DNA of 64,000 nucleotides, taken from the NCBI RefSeq assembly GCF_900696085.1, contig NZ_CAADFC020000004.1:186001-250000 (forward strand), written 5' to 3'. Origin of the DNA: Bradyrhizobium ivorense. Its GTDB lineage: Bacteria > Pseudomonadota > Alphaproteobacteria > Rhizobiales > Xanthobacteraceae. A model generated the notes under the pieces. It saw only the letters and a program-made list of their open reading frames with translations. It ran no database searches and was not told the origin of the DNA. Every line of letters starts with the position of its first letter. The stretch's first letter is position 1. The translations under genes were made by a program, and so were the position numbers. Of the stretch, positions 8,628-17,422 are shown one piece after another.

Positions 8628-9692
8628 TCACTCCCCCTGGCAGGCACGCTCGATCTGCTGTGCGGCCTGTGCTCGCGTCAGCGTCGCGATCCGGGCGAGC
8701 CGGGCCGACGCCTGCTTGTTGTTGCGCAGAATATACGCGCTGTTCTCCGGATAGCGAGCGGCCCGGATATTGCTGATCACGATCGTCATGACCATGCGGG
8801 TCGCGATCAGGTCGAACAGGATGCCGCGCTCGCGCGCCTCGAGCGGCGAGACCGCATGATAGGCCCCGACCAGATCGAGCGCGGACGCCAGCGGATCGTC
8901 GCTGTCGGTCACCTGATAGGCTGCTGCGATCGCCAGGTCGTTGATGCGGGCCGTCGCGGTCATGTCGCCGAAATCGATGATCCCGCAGACGCGGGCCTGC
9001 GAGGTGGTGTCGACGAGGATGTTGTGCGGATTGAGATCGTTGTGCAGAGGTTGCTTTGGAAGCTGCGCCAGCACAGGCACGGCGTCGGCTTCGAAATCAT
9101 CGAGGACGCGTTCGACCAGCTCGCGCTGGGCAGACGGGACCGCGCCGAGCAATGGCCGCAGCTCGGCGGCATGCTGGATGTCCCAGAGCAATTTGTGGTC
9201 CGCAGCGGGATGAACGAAGTCGCGCAGCGCAAGGGCGAGCCGCGCCGCGCAGCGGCCGACATCACTGCGCAACGTCGCCGACGGCGGCGCCTGATGCATG
9301 GGTGTCCCCGCAAGGAACGACAGCAGGCGCACCACCCTCATCGAGCCGTCGTCGAAGCCGATTTCGAGCTCGGCCGCGCCGTCCTGTGCGGGAATGACGC
9401 GTGGGATCGGCAGCAGCGGATCACGGTCCGCGATGTGGCGCAGCGCTTCGGTCTGCAGATTGGTGACGGCGCGATCCTCAGTGGGATTGGCGATCTTGAG
9501 GACGTATTCGCCTTCGTCCTGCGTGCGCAGCCGGAAATTCTGGTCCCGCTCGCTATCAAGCCGGCGGATCTCAGCCGCGAGGCCGTAATAGTCCCTGGCC
9601 AGCGTCTGCGCCTGCGCCTCCGCAATCGGCCCGGCGGCGCGCAGCCCGTCGAGCGGGTGAGCGGCATCGGCGCACCAACGCGAGTTCTGCAT
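8628..9692 (-). CDS. APH/ChoK-fold small-molecule kinase (hydroxylysine-kinase-like)
   Basis: 354 aa phosphotransferase. The catalytic loop is HNDLNPHN (217-224: Asp219 base, Asn224 metal), the metal-binding DFGD follows at 240-243, and Lys66 in VLKIAN fits ATP binding. The N-terminal DSERDQNFRL resembles the AGPHD1 hydroxylysine-kinase subgroup more than antibiotic kinases. The ATG at 9692 follows AGGAGGG; the longer frame to 9788 lacks a comparable site. It sits directly upstream of the class III aminotransferase, so the pair plausibly phosphorylates a hydroxy-amine and then eliminates phosphate. Substrate unknown; 5-hydroxylysine or ethanolamine derivatives are the first guesses. Confidence 0.85.
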   Translation of the reverse strand: MQNSRWCADAAHPLDGLRAAGPIAEAQAQTLARDYYGLAAEIRRLDSERDQNFRLRTQDEGEYVLKIANPTEDRAVTNLQTEALRHIADRDPLLPIPRVIPAQDGAAELEIGFDDGSMRVVRLLSFLAGTPMHQAPPSATLRSDVGRCAARLALALRDFVHPAADHKLLWDIQHAAELRPLLGAVPSAQRELVERVLDDFEADAVPVLAQLPKQPLHNDLNPHNILVDTTSQARVCGIIDFGDMTATARINDLAIAAAYQVTDSDDPLASALDLVGAYHAVSPLEARERGILFDLIATRMVMTIVISNIRAARYPENSAYILRNNKQASARLARIATLTRAQAAQQIERACQGE

Positions 9693-9714
9693 CTGACCCT
9701 CCTCCGTGTCGCAA

Positions 9715-10644
9715 TCAATAACCGCGCGCGCGGTCGATCGCATGCGGAGGACGCCGTCCGGCGCGGATCGCGTCCGCCGTCGTGGCAAGCGTGGTCACAA
9801 CGGCGCTGATGCTGACGTCGCTGGCGTCATGCGGCGTGATGGCGATCCGCGGGTGGCGCCAGAACGGATGCGCCGCGGGCAACGGTTCGGTCGCGAAGAC
9901 GTCGAGCGCCGCGCCGGCCAGCTGACCGCTGTCGAGTGCCGCCAGCAGTTCCGCCTCCACCAGATGTTCACCGCGGCCAACCTGGATCAGGTAGCCGCCG
10001 CGGCGCATCCTGCCGAACAGATCACCATTGAGGATGTTGCGCGTCTCCGGCGTCAGCGGCAGCAAATTGACCAGCACCTCGGTCTCGCTAACCATCATGG
10101 CAAGACCGGCCGGCCCATGGAAGCTGCGGCTCGCCGATGAAATGGCCTTGGCGGTCCGGCTCCAGGACATCACGGGGAAACCGAGATGTGCGAGGTCGAC
10201 GGCGACGCGCCGTCCGATCTCGCCATTGCCGAGGATGCCGACCGGAACATCCTTTGCGCGCCGCTGCGCGCGGCGTTGCCAGATCCGGTCGCGCTGCTGG
10301 GCGCTGAAGGCGGCAAAGCCGCGTTGATGCCCAATTGCATGCCAGGCGATGAAGCCCGACATCATCTGCCCCTGTCCGGGATCGACCACGCGCACCACGT
10401 CGACACTGGGTGGCAGGCTCGGGCAGGCCACGATGTTATCGACGCCGGCAGCGATCGAGCATACCGCCTGCAGATCGGGATAGCGTTCGAACGCGTCGTC
10501 GGGCGGATGCCAGGCCAAGGCGAGACGGACATCCGCGGCACCGCCGGCGTGATCGACCACCTCGACGCGTGGCGCAATGCGCGCCAATTCGGCACCGAAA
10601 TAGTCGCGCAGATCGAGACTGCTGCTGATCAGGACGCAACGCAT
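9715..10644 (-). CDS. D-2-hydroxyacid dehydrogenase (GhrA-type glyoxylate/hydroxypyruvate reductase)
   Basis: 309 aa. The NAD(P) loop GILGNGEIGRR is the Rossmann GxGxxG, and the catalytic triad is visible as Arg in VGRGEHL, Glu in ATEPLP and His in ITPHDAS. Short N-terminal substrate domain and overall length fit the GhrA subgroup, which reduces glyoxylate/hydroxypyruvate-like 2-oxoacids in the cytosol. It lies between the ABC transporter ATPase and the kinase/aminotransferase pair with gaps of only a few to ~20 bases, so it probably handles an oxoacid or hydroxyacid produced in the same pathway. Exact substrate is not evident. Confidence 0.88.
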   Translation of the reverse strand: MRCVLISSSLDLRDYFGAELARIAPRVEVVDHAGGAADVRLALAWHPPDDAFERYPDLQAVCSIAAGVDNIVACPSLPPSVDVVRVVDPGQGQMMSGFIAWHAIGHQRGFAAFSAQQRDRIWQRRAQRRAKDVPVGILGNGEIGRRVAVDLAHLGFPVMSWSRTAKAISSASRSFHGPAGLAMMVSETEVLVNLLPLTPETRNILNGDLFGRMRRGGYLIQVGRGEHLVEAELLAALDSGQLAGAALDVFATEPLPAAHPFWRHPRIAITPHDASDVSISAVVTTLATTADAIRAGRRPPHAIDRARGY

Positions 10645-10647
10645 CGC

Positions 10648-12267
10648 TCAGGCCGCACGCGAAGAGGAAATCTTGCCGGGCACCGCGGCGAGCAGCTCGC
10701 GGGTGTAGGGATGTTCGGGGGCCGAGAACAGGGCGGCGGTCGGCTTCAGCTCGACGATCGCGCCGCGCTGCATCACCGCGATCCGGTCGCAGATTTGCGC
10801 CGCCACCCGCAGATCGTGGGTGATGAACAGCATCGACAGGCCAAGCCGAGCCTTGAGGTCTTCCAGCAGGTTCAGCACCTGTGCCTGCACCGAGACATCG
10901 AGCGCCGAGACAGCTTCGTCGGCGACAATGATTTCCGGCTCGAGCGCAAGCGCGCGCGCAATGCCGATGCGCTGGCGCTGGCCACCGGAGAATTCGTGCG
11001 GATAGCGTTCCATCGCGCTGGCATTGAGGCCGACCAGGCCGAGCAACTCGGTGGCACGCTGACGTGCAACCGCCGGATCGGTGCCGTGGGCGATCGGCCC
11101 GTCGGCGATGATGTTGCCGACCTTGCGGCGCGGGTTGAGCGAGGCGAACGGATCCTGAAAGATCATCTGAATGCGGCTGCGCTCCCGGCGCAGCGCCTTG
11201 CCGGCGATGCGGGTGAAGTCGGTGTCGCCGAGACGCACCGTGCCCTGGTCGGGCTCGATCAGCCGCATCACCAGCCGGGCAACAGAGGATTTGCCGGAGC
11301 CGGATTCGCCGACCAGGCCGACGGTCTCGCCTTGCAGGATGTCGAAATTGACCTGCTTCGCGGCCTGGACGCGGCGTTCCGGCTGGAACCAGCCGCCGCC
11401 GCTGACATAGGTCTTGTCGAGGCCCACGACTTCGACGGCCCTGGCGCGATCCGCAAGTGGCGCCCGCGGTGGCGGCTGCATCGAGGGCACCGCCGCGAGT
11501 AGCGCGCAGGTGTAAGGATGCTGCGGACGCCAAAACACGTCGTCGGCCGCGCCCTGTTCGACCACCTTGCCGTGCTGGAGCACGACGACGCGGTCGGCGA
11601 TATCGGAGACGACGCCGAAATCGTGAGTGATGAACATGACCGCCATGTTGCGGCGGCGCTGCAAGTCGCGGATCAGCTCGAGGATCTGCGCCTGTGTGGT
11701 GACGTCGAGCGCGGTGGTCGGCTCGTCCGCCACCAGGATGGTTGGTTCGAGCGCCAGGGCCATCGCGATCATCGCGCGCTGGCGCTGGCCGCCGGACAGC
11801 TGATGCGGATAGGCGCGCACCGAACGCTCGGGCTCGGGCAGTCCAACTTCGTGCAGCAGCTGCAATGCCTTCTGCTTGCGTTGCCGCGGCGTCAACAGAT
11901 TGTGCGCCTCGAACATTTCGGCGATCTGGTCGCCAATCCGCATCAAGGGGTTGAGCGCAGTCATCGGTTCCTGGAAGACGATCGCGATGTGGCGGCCGCG
12001 CAGCGCAAGCCAGCCGGTGTCGTCGAGGGTGAGCAGGTTCCTGCCGTCATACGCAATCTCGCCGGCCTCGCGGATGATGGTGTCCGGCAACAGGCCCAGC
12101 AGCGCGTGCGCGCACATCGACTTGCCGGAGCCGGACTCGCCGACCACGCAGAGGATCTTGCCGGGCACGAGATCGAACGAGATGCCGTCGACGGCGTAGG
12201 GGCGGTCGGAGCCCGACGGCAACGCGAGCTTCAGGTTCTTGATGGAGACGACGGGTGAGGCCGACAT
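10648..12267 (-). CDS. Dipeptide/oligopeptide-type ABC transporter, fused double ATPase (DppD-DppF)
   Basis: 539 aa with two complete nucleotide-binding domains in tandem. Each has a Walker A ([18 protein letters not shown]), an ABC signature ([20 protein letters not shown]) and Walker B/D-loop ([20 protein letters not shown]). Each NBD ends with the oligopeptide-type C-terminal extension ([26 protein letters not shown]), which marks the Opp/Dpp family. The fusion replaces separate DppD and DppF subunits. It sits 3 bases after the second permease, and AAGGAAGG lies upstream of the ATG. Works at the inner face of the membrane with the two permeases and the solute-binding protein of this operon. 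Confidence 0.94.
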   Translation of the reverse strand: MSASPVVSIKNLKLALPSGSDRPYAVDGISFDLVPGKILCVVGESGSGKSMCAHALLGLLPDTIIREAGEIAYDGRNLLTLDDTGWLALRGRHIAIVFQEPMTALNPLMRIGDQIAEMFEAHNLLTPRQRKQKALQLLHEVGLPEPERSVRAYPHQLSGGQRQRAMIAMALALEPTILVADEPTTALDVTTQAQILELIRDLQRRRNMAVMFITHDFGVVSDIADRVVVLQHGKVVEQGAADDVFWRPQHPYTCALLAAVPSMQPPPRAPLADRARAVEVVGLDKTYVSGGGWFQPERRVQAAKQVNFDILQGETVGLVGESGSGKSSVARLVMRLIEPDQGTVRLGDTDFTRIAGKALRRERSRIQMIFQDPFASLNPRRKVGNIIADGPIAHGTDPAVARQRATELLGLVGLNASAMERYPHEFSGGQRQRIGIARALALEPEIIVADEAVSALDVSVQAQVLNLLEDLKARLGLSMLFITHDLRVAAQICDRIAVMQRGAIVELKPTAALFSAPEHPYTRELLAAVPGKISSSRAA

Positions 12268-12270
12268 GCG

Positions 12271-13110
12271 TCAACGTCCTTCCTTGTGGAGGCGCGGATT
12301 GAACGCGTCGTTGAGGCCTTCGCCGATCAGGTTCAGCGCCAGCACCGAGAGCAGGATCGCGATGCCGGGGAATAGCGTGATCCACCAGGCCTGGCGGATC
12401 ACGGTGCGGCCGGCGCCGACCATGTAGCCCCAGGACATCAAATTGGGATCGCCGAGGCCGAGAAAGGAGAGCGAGGATTCCAAGAGGATCGCGGTCGCGA
12501 CCATCAGCGAGGCCAGCACGATGACCGGCGACAGCGCATTGGGCAGGATCTCGCGCCAGATGATCCAGCTGTGCGACTGCCCGGTGACGATCGCGGCCTG
12601 GACGTATTCGCGCGTCCGCAGCGACAGCACCTCGCCGCGCACCAGCCGGGCGACCGGCGGCCAACTCACGATCGCGATCGCCAGCACGATCGAGACGATC
12701 GAGGGCTGCAGGATCGCGACCAGCACGATGGCGAGCGCAAAGCTCGGCACAGTCTGGAAGAATTCGGTGAAGCGCATCAGGGCGTCGCCGACCTTGCCGC
12801 CGAAATAGCCGGCGAGGGCGCCGACGGGAATCCCGACCGCGAGCGCGGCCATGGTCGAGACCAGGCCAACCAGCAGCGAGACGCGGGCGCCATAGATGAT
12901 GCCGGCCAGCACGTCGCGGCCGAGCGCATCGGTGCCGAGTGGCAGGCCGGGCACCGTGAACGGCGGCAGGAACGGCCGCTGCACCATGCGCCACGGCGAG
13001 GTCGGAAACAGCAACGGGCCGAAGATTGCGATCGCAATCGCAAGCACCAGGATGGTAACACCGATCACGCCGCCGGGGTTGCGCAGCATCGTGCGCCAGA
13101 ACTTGCTCAT
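12271..13110 (-). CDS. ABC transporter permease (DppC/OppC-type)
   Basis: 279 aa membrane protein with an N-terminal OppC-like helix (VIGVTILVLAIAIAIFGPLLF), PFxxPG-type periplasmic segment containing GTDALGRDVLAGIIYGAR, and the EAA loop (REILPNALSPVIVLAS). GTDxxGRDxxSRxxxGxR is a hallmark of DppC-like subunits. The start at 13110 (MSKFWRTM) overlaps the stop of the first permease by ATGA; a longer frame upstream would lie inside that gene. Pairs with the DppB-like subunit to form the translocation pore. Confidence 0.93.
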   Translation of the reverse strand: MSKFWRTMLRNPGGVIGVTILVLAIAIAIFGPLLFPTSPWRMVQRPFLPPFTVPGLPLGTDALGRDVLAGIIYGARVSLLVGLVSTMAALAVGIPVGALAGYFGGKVGDALMRFTEFFQTVPSFALAIVLVAILQPSIVSIVLAIAIVSWPPVARLVRGEVLSLRTREYVQAAIVTGQSHSWIIWREILPNALSPVIVLASLMVATAILLESSLSFLGLGDPNLMSWGYMVGAGRTVIRQAWWITLFPGIAILLSVLALNLIGEGLNDAFNPRLHKEGR

Positions 13111-14078
13111 GAGGCGAACTCGATGCGGGGATCGACCGCGCGGTAGATCAGGTCGGTGATCAGGTTGAAGGCGAGTACCATCGCCGAGCACACCACGAAG
13201 ACGCCGAGCAGCAGATTGTAGTCGCGCTGCAGCAGCGCCTCGTACATCAGCCGGCCGATGCCGGGCCAGGCGAACACGGTCTCGGTGAGCACGGCGCCGC
13301 CAACCAGCGTACCGGCCTGCAAGCCCGCCAGCGTCACCACCGGCAGCAGCGCATTGCGCAGCACATGGCGGCGCTGGATCACGGCGTCGCGCAGGCCCTT
13401 GGCGCGCGCGGTCTTGACGAAGTCATGCCGCTTCACCTCGAGCATCGAGGCGCGGGTCATGCGGGCATAGGTCGCCATGAAGAACAGGCCCATCGTCGTT
13501 GCCGGCAAGATCAGATGGGCGCCGACGTCGAGCACATGGGCGAAGCCGGTGTAATTGGCGCCGACGGTCTCGTAGCCGAAGCTCGGTAGCCAATCCATCG
13601 AGACCGAAAACAGCAGGATCGCCATCAGCGCCACCCAGAACAGCGGTGTGGCGTAGAAGATCAGCGCCAGTATCGTGATCGCGGTGTCGGCCCAGGTGCC
13701 GGCAAAGCGCGCGGCCAGCGTGCCGAACAAAACGCCGATCAGCAACGAAATCACGAAGGCCGTGACAGTCAGCAGCAGCGTCGCCGGCAGCCGCTCGGCG
13801 ATCAGCTTGGCCACCGGCATCTGCTGGCGGAACGAGAAGCCGAGATCGAGCGTCACGATGCCCTTGACGTAGCGGTAGAGCTGAACCGGCAGCGGCTGGT
13901 CGAGCCCGAACTTCTCGCGCAACTGGGTGACGAAGATCTGGTCGCTGGCACCGGCCTCGCCCGCCATCACCATCGCCGGGTCGCCCGGTGCCATGCGGAT
14001 CAGCATGAAGTTGAAGACCACGATCGCGAGCAGCACGACGACGGCCTTGGCAAGTCTCTGGGCAATGAATGCGGGCAT
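13107..14078 (-). CDS. ABC transporter permease (DppB/OppB-type)
   Basis: 323 aa, about six TM helices. The N-terminus FIAQRLAKAVVVLLAIVVFNFMLIRMAPGDPA matches the DppB signature (RL..P.....V..F.L....PGDP), and the cytoplasmic EAA loop appears as VKTARAKGLRDAVIQRRHVLRNALLPVV. First permease after the solute-binding protein, separated from it by a 70-base gap holding a perfect 10-bp stem-loop. It forms the membrane pore with the following DppC-like protein. Confidence 0.94.
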   Translation of the reverse strand: MPAFIAQRLAKAVVVLLAIVVFNFMLIRMAPGDPAMVMAGEAGASDQIFVTQLREKFGLDQPLPVQLYRYVKGIVTLDLGFSFRQQMPVAKLIAERLPATLLLTVTAFVISLLIGVLFGTLAARFAGTWADTAITILALIFYATPLFWVALMAILLFSVSMDWLPSFGYETVGANYTGFAHVLDVGAHLILPATTMGLFFMATYARMTRASMLEVKRHDFVKTARAKGLRDAVIQRRHVLRNALLPVVTLAGLQAGTLVGGAVLTETVFAWPGIGRLMYEALLQRDYNLLLGVFVVCSAMVLAFNLITDLIYRAVDPRIEFAS

Positions 14079-14111
14079 CGGTGAGGTCGTTGCGTTCGAG
14101 GAAACGGTGAA

Positions 14112-14135
14112 GCCGCGGCGCCGGACGGCGCCGCG
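14112..14135 (-). other. Intra-operon GC-rich stem-loop behind the solute-binding-protein gene
   Basis: Perfect 10-bp arms (CCGCGGCGCC / GGCGCCGCGG) around a 4-base loop in the 70-base gap between the solute-binding-protein stop and the first permease start. There is no T-run after it in the direction of transcription, so it is not a classical terminator. Stem-loops here commonly protect the upstream binding-protein mRNA and lower permease expression; that role is inferred. Confidence 0.55.
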
Positions 14136-14148
14136 GTGGGAAGCGTCG

Positions 14149-15699
14149 TTACTTGTCGAGCCAGGCGTCGCGGAAGCCGTCGTTGACGCCGATCGCGGTC
14201 GTGATCAGGTTCTTGACGTTGCAGCGGGTGATGGTCGGGAATTGCAGTTCAAGCAGCCAGGCCACGGGCACATCGTCGACAAGGACTTTCTGCGCTTTGT
14301 CATAAAATGGTTTGCGTGCCGAGTCGGGGAAGGCGACCGCGCCGTCGGCAAACAGCTTGTCGATTTCCGGGTTCGAATAGCCTTCGACGTTGTTGAACGG
14401 ATTGCCCTTGACGATCTGGCTGGAGACATAGGTGCGGCCGACGCCAAGCGCGGGATCGCCGTACTGATAGACATAGGTGAAGGCGATATCGTAGTCCCAT
14501 TCCGAGGTCTTCTGGTTCCAGCCTGCGACATCGGTCGAGACCATTTCGACGTTGATGCCGACATCCTGCAGGTTCTGCTTCACGGCCTCGGCCCAGCGCT
14601 GCCAGGTTTCGCCATAGGGCAGCGGCAGCAGGCGGACCTTCTCGCCGTTGTAGCCGGCTTCCTTGAGCAGCGCCTTGGCCTTGCCCGGGTCGTAGTCGTA
14701 TTTCGCCACGTCGCTGCTGTAGTACTTGATAGACGAGCTCGACGGGCCGGTCGCGACCTTGCCGAGGCCGTTCCAGATCACGTCTTTCGCGAAATTGCGG
14801 TCGAGCGCGTACATCACCGCCTGGCGGAATTTCTTGTTCGCGGTCGGGCCGGAGCGGTTGTTGAGCCACAGCCATGACAGTGGGCTGAAGAACTCCCAGC
14901 CGGCGCCGGTGACGCAGACATTCTTCAGTTTGGACAGGCGGGGTACGTCGAAATTCTCGACCGAGCCGCCTGGCAGCACGTCAACCTTACCGGTCTCGAA
15001 CGCCACCGCACGTGCGGCGGCGTCGGGGATCACGTGCCAATAGATCTCGTCGAGGTGGGGCTTGCCCTTGATGTAGTAGCTCGGATTCTTGACCAGGCGT
15101 ATGAACGAGCCCTTCTGCCATTCCTTGAACATGAAGGGGCCGGTGCCAACAGGCGTATTGTTGGCGGGGTTGGTCTTGAAATCGGTGCCTTCATAGATGT
15201 GCTTCGGGATCATCGGCAGCGATCCGACTTCGAAGACGCCCAGAAACGGCCCGAACGGCTGCTTTAGGTTGAAGATCACGGTGTTGTCGTCAGGTGTCTC
15301 GATCTTGTCGACCTGCGCGAAATTGCTGCGCGCGCGCGGATGGGTCTGCTTGAGGAATTCGATCGAGAATACGACGTCGGCCGAGGTGAACGGCTTGCCG
15401 TCATGCCAGGTGACGCCCTTGCGCAGCTTGAAGGTATAGGTCTTGCCGTCCTCGCTGACGCTCCAGCTTTCGGCGAGACCGGGCAGGGGCTCGAGTTTCG
15501 GTGAATAGCGCAGCAGGCCTTCATAGATGTTACCGGCGACCATCTGGGTCGGGCCGTTCTGCACCAGGCCCATCATCAGGCCGGGCGGCTCCGGCTGGAT
15601 CACCGCGTTGATCACGCCGCCGGATTTCGGCTCCTCGGCGAATGCCGCGGTGCTCAGGGCACTCGCCACCAAAAGACTCAACAGAACTCGCTTCAACAT
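14149..15699 (-). CDS. ABC transporter solute-binding protein, family 5 (dipeptide/oligopeptide type)
   Basis: 516 aa. A Sec signal peptide MLKRVLLSLLVASALSTAAFAEE is followed by the SBP_bac_5 fold: ISPxLEPLPGLAESWSVSEDGKTYTFKLRKGVTWHDGKPFTSADVVFS is typical of the family. Length matches DppA/OppA (500-550). It captures the ligand in the periplasm for the permeases encoded downstream. Despite the family name, members also bind nickel, opines, hydroxamates, sugars and amino-acid derivatives, so the ligand is open; the catabolic genes in the operon point to a hydroxylated or acylated amine. Confidence 0.94.
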   Translation of the reverse strand: MLKRVLLSLLVASALSTAAFAEEPKSGGVINAVIQPEPPGLMMGLVQNGPTQMVAGNIYEGLLRYSPKLEPLPGLAESWSVSEDGKTYTFKLRKGVTWHDGKPFTSADVVFSIEFLKQTHPRARSNFAQVDKIETPDDNTVIFNLKQPFGPFLGVFEVGSLPMIPKHIYEGTDFKTNPANNTPVGTGPFMFKEWQKGSFIRLVKNPSYYIKGKPHLDEIYWHVIPDAAARAVAFETGKVDVLPGGSVENFDVPRLSKLKNVCVTGAGWEFFSPLSWLWLNNRSGPTANKKFRQAVMYALDRNFAKDVIWNGLGKVATGPSSSSIKYYSSDVAKYDYDPGKAKALLKEAGYNGEKVRLLPLPYGETWQRWAEAVKQNLQDVGINVEMVSTDVAGWNQKTSEWDYDIAFTYVYQYGDPALGVGRTYVSSQIVKGNPFNNVEGYSNPEIDKLFADGAVAFPDSARKPFYDKAQKVLVDDVPVAWLLELQFPTITRCNVKNLITTAIGVNDGFRDAWLDK

Positions 15700-15726
15700 G
15701 TTCAGGCTCTCTTGTTCGAAAACGAT

Positions 15727-16500
15727 TCAGTTCACGAAATCCGGATCGGTCCGCGCGAGCATGCGCTTGAAGGCGGCCCACTCGGTGTCGGGCACGCCGT
15801 TGGTCTCGATGCTGTCGTAGAAGGTTGCATATTGCCCGGCGGTCTTGCGCGCGACTGCATCCGACAGCGGCGCGATCTCGGCGCCGGCGGATTGGATCGC
15901 GAGCTGCGCGCGGCAGGAGCGCTCCAGATTGTGCATCAGCTTGAAGGCCTCGGCGACTGAGCGGCCGCAGGTCAGCATGCCGTGATTGCGCAGCACCATC
16001 ACGAACTTGTCGCCGAGGTCCGCGACCAGGCGCTCGCGTTCATCGAGATCGAGCGCGATGCCTTCGTAATCGTGATAGGCGAGGCAGCCGGTGAATTGCA
16101 TCGACCATTGATTGAGCGGCAATAGTCCCTGCTTCTGGCAGGACACCGCAACGCCGGCCACGGTGTGGGTGTGCAGCACGCAGGCGACGTCCGGCCGGGC
16201 CGCATGCACCGCGCTGTGGATGGTGAAGCCGGCCGGATTGATGCCGAGCCCGAGCGGATCGTCGATCACGACGCCGTCGAGATCGACGGTGACGAGGTTG
16301 GACGCCGTCACCTCCTCGAAGCGCATGCCGTAGGGATTGATCAGGAAGCGGTCGTGGCTGCCGGGCAGCCGCACCGAGATGTGGGTGTAGATGCTGTCAT
16401 CGAGCCCGAGCCGGTGGACCAGCCGGTAGGCCGCGGCGAGGTCGATGCGGAATTGCTGGTTCTGGTCCTTCACGGCGTCGGGCCGCACATGCGTCGTCAT
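15727..16500 (-). CDS. Class II aldolase/adducin-family protein
   Basis: 257 aa. Zinc-site signatures are visible: VLHTHT (two His) in the middle and LRNHG (third His) further on, with SYTHISVRLPG-like N-terminal strand (YTHISVRLPGSHDRFLINP). The family contains fuculose-phosphate aldolases, ribulose-phosphate epimerases and many uncharacterised C-C lyases or decarboxylases acting on phosphorylated or hydroxylated acids. First gene of the eight-gene minus-strand operon, facing the GntR gene across the double operator, so probably the first target of that regulator. Only a weak ribosome site precedes the ATG. Confidence 0.88.
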   Translation of the reverse strand: MTTHVRPDAVKDQNQQFRIDLAAAYRLVHRLGLDDSIYTHISVRLPGSHDRFLINPYGMRFEEVTASNLVTVDLDGVVIDDPLGLGINPAGFTIHSAVHAARPDVACVLHTHTVAGVAVSCQKQGLLPLNQWSMQFTGCLAYHDYEGIALDLDERERLVADLGDKFVMVLRNHGMLTCGRSVAEAFKLMHNLERSCRAQLAIQSAGAEIAPLSDAVARKTAGQYATFYDSIETNGVPDTEWAAFKRMLARTDPDFVN

Positions 16501-16558
16501 CGTTGCTGCTTAGTCCCTGTCCGCGGGCCGTTTTTGTTGCGTCGCAATGCCCGCGCCA

Positions 16559-16608
16559 CTAAACTGTCGACAATCTAAGAGTTGATCAAGTCTAAACTGT
16601 CGACAATC
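16559..16608. promoter_or_regulatory. Two identical 17-bp direct repeats: candidate GntR operators
   Basis: The 17-mer CTAAACTGTCGACAATC occurs at 16559-16575 and again, without mismatch, at 16592-16608; the repeat stops exactly at those limits. Each contains the palindrome TGTCGACA. Start-to-start distance is 33 bp, about three helical turns, which would put two regulator dimers on one DNA face. Location is the 149-bp divergent gap between the aldolase operon and the GntR/FCD gene, and FCD regulators typically bind short TTGT/ACAA palindromes. Operator function is inferred. Confidence 0.75.
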
Positions 16609-16649
16609 GGCGATTAAATAATGTACAAGGGTCGAAACGGACCCTTTTG

Positions 16650-17354
16650 ATGCGCACGATTTCCCCTCCGGTCGGCTTGCCGGCCCTCAACGAGACCGAC
16701 CTTGTCGGCCAAGTCGCCCGTCGCCTGACTGAAGCCATCGTCCAAGGGCGGCTGCCGCCGGGATCAAAGGTCGTCGAAGCCGGAATCGCGCGCGAACTGG
16801 GGGTGAGCCGGGCGCCGGTGCGCGAGGCCGCGCGGCTGCTCGAGCAACAGGGCTTGCTCGTCGCCAATCCGCGCCGCGGCTTCTTCGTCCGGCAGTTTGC
16901 CGCCGATGATATCGACGAGATCTACGACTTGCGTCTCTGTGTCGAGCGTCATGCCGCGGTGCTCGCCGCGCGCAACCTGACGCCGGAGACACGCGACAAG
17001 CTGCGCCGGCAGATCGACGTGCTGCACGAGACCGCCGATCTCGACGATCCGGCGCGGCAGGTCGAGGAGGACTACCGCTTCCATCGCCTGATCTGCGAGA
17101 TCGCCGGTAACCGGCGGATGCTGCGGCTGTTTGACGATCTCGCCTCGGAGTTGCGCATGGTGATCGGCCTGATCGGCCGCCTCTATGACGATCCGCACGA
17201 GATCGCGCGTACACATGAGCCGGTGCTCGCTGCGATCGAAGCCGGTCATCCCGAACGCATCGTCGCGCATGTCGACTACCACATCGGTCATGCCTGGCGC
17301 GAAGTCGGACGGCTGGTGCGCGAGATTCCTCCGTGGCCGGCGGCGGCGAAATAG
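16650..17354 (+). CDS. GntR-family transcriptional regulator, FCD subfamily
   Basis: 234 aa. The winged helix occupies residues ~15-80 (LTEAIVQGRLPPGSKVVEAGIARELGVSRAPVREAARLLEQQGL), followed by the all-helical FCD ligand domain (YDLRLCVERHAAVLAAR ... HRLICEIAGNRRM ... HEPVLAAIEAGHPERIVAHVDYHI) whose Asp/His residues usually hold a metal and a carboxylate ligand. The ATG at 16650 is preferred to the adjacent TTG. It diverges from the aldolase/ABC operon and is followed 68 bases later by the deacetylase gene on the same strand. Two 17-bp repeats just upstream are its likely binding sites. Effector is unknown, probably a small organic acid of the pathway. Confidence 0.93.
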   Translation: MRTISPPVGLPALNETDLVGQVARRLTEAIVQGRLPPGSKVVEAGIARELGVSRAPVREAARLLEQQGLLVANPRRGFFVRQFAADDIDEIYDLRLCVERHAAVLAARNLTPETRDKLRRQIDVLHETADLDDPARQVEEDYRFHRLICEIAGNRRMLRLFDDLASELRMVIGLIGRLYDDPHEIARTHEPVLAAIEAGHPERIVAHVDYHIGHAWREVGRLVREIPPWPAAAK

Positions 17355-17422
17355 ACGCGCGTGATCTTGCTCAGGCGCAATCGTGCGATCCATCTCACTT
17401 GTTCATCCAACAGGAGTGTCCC

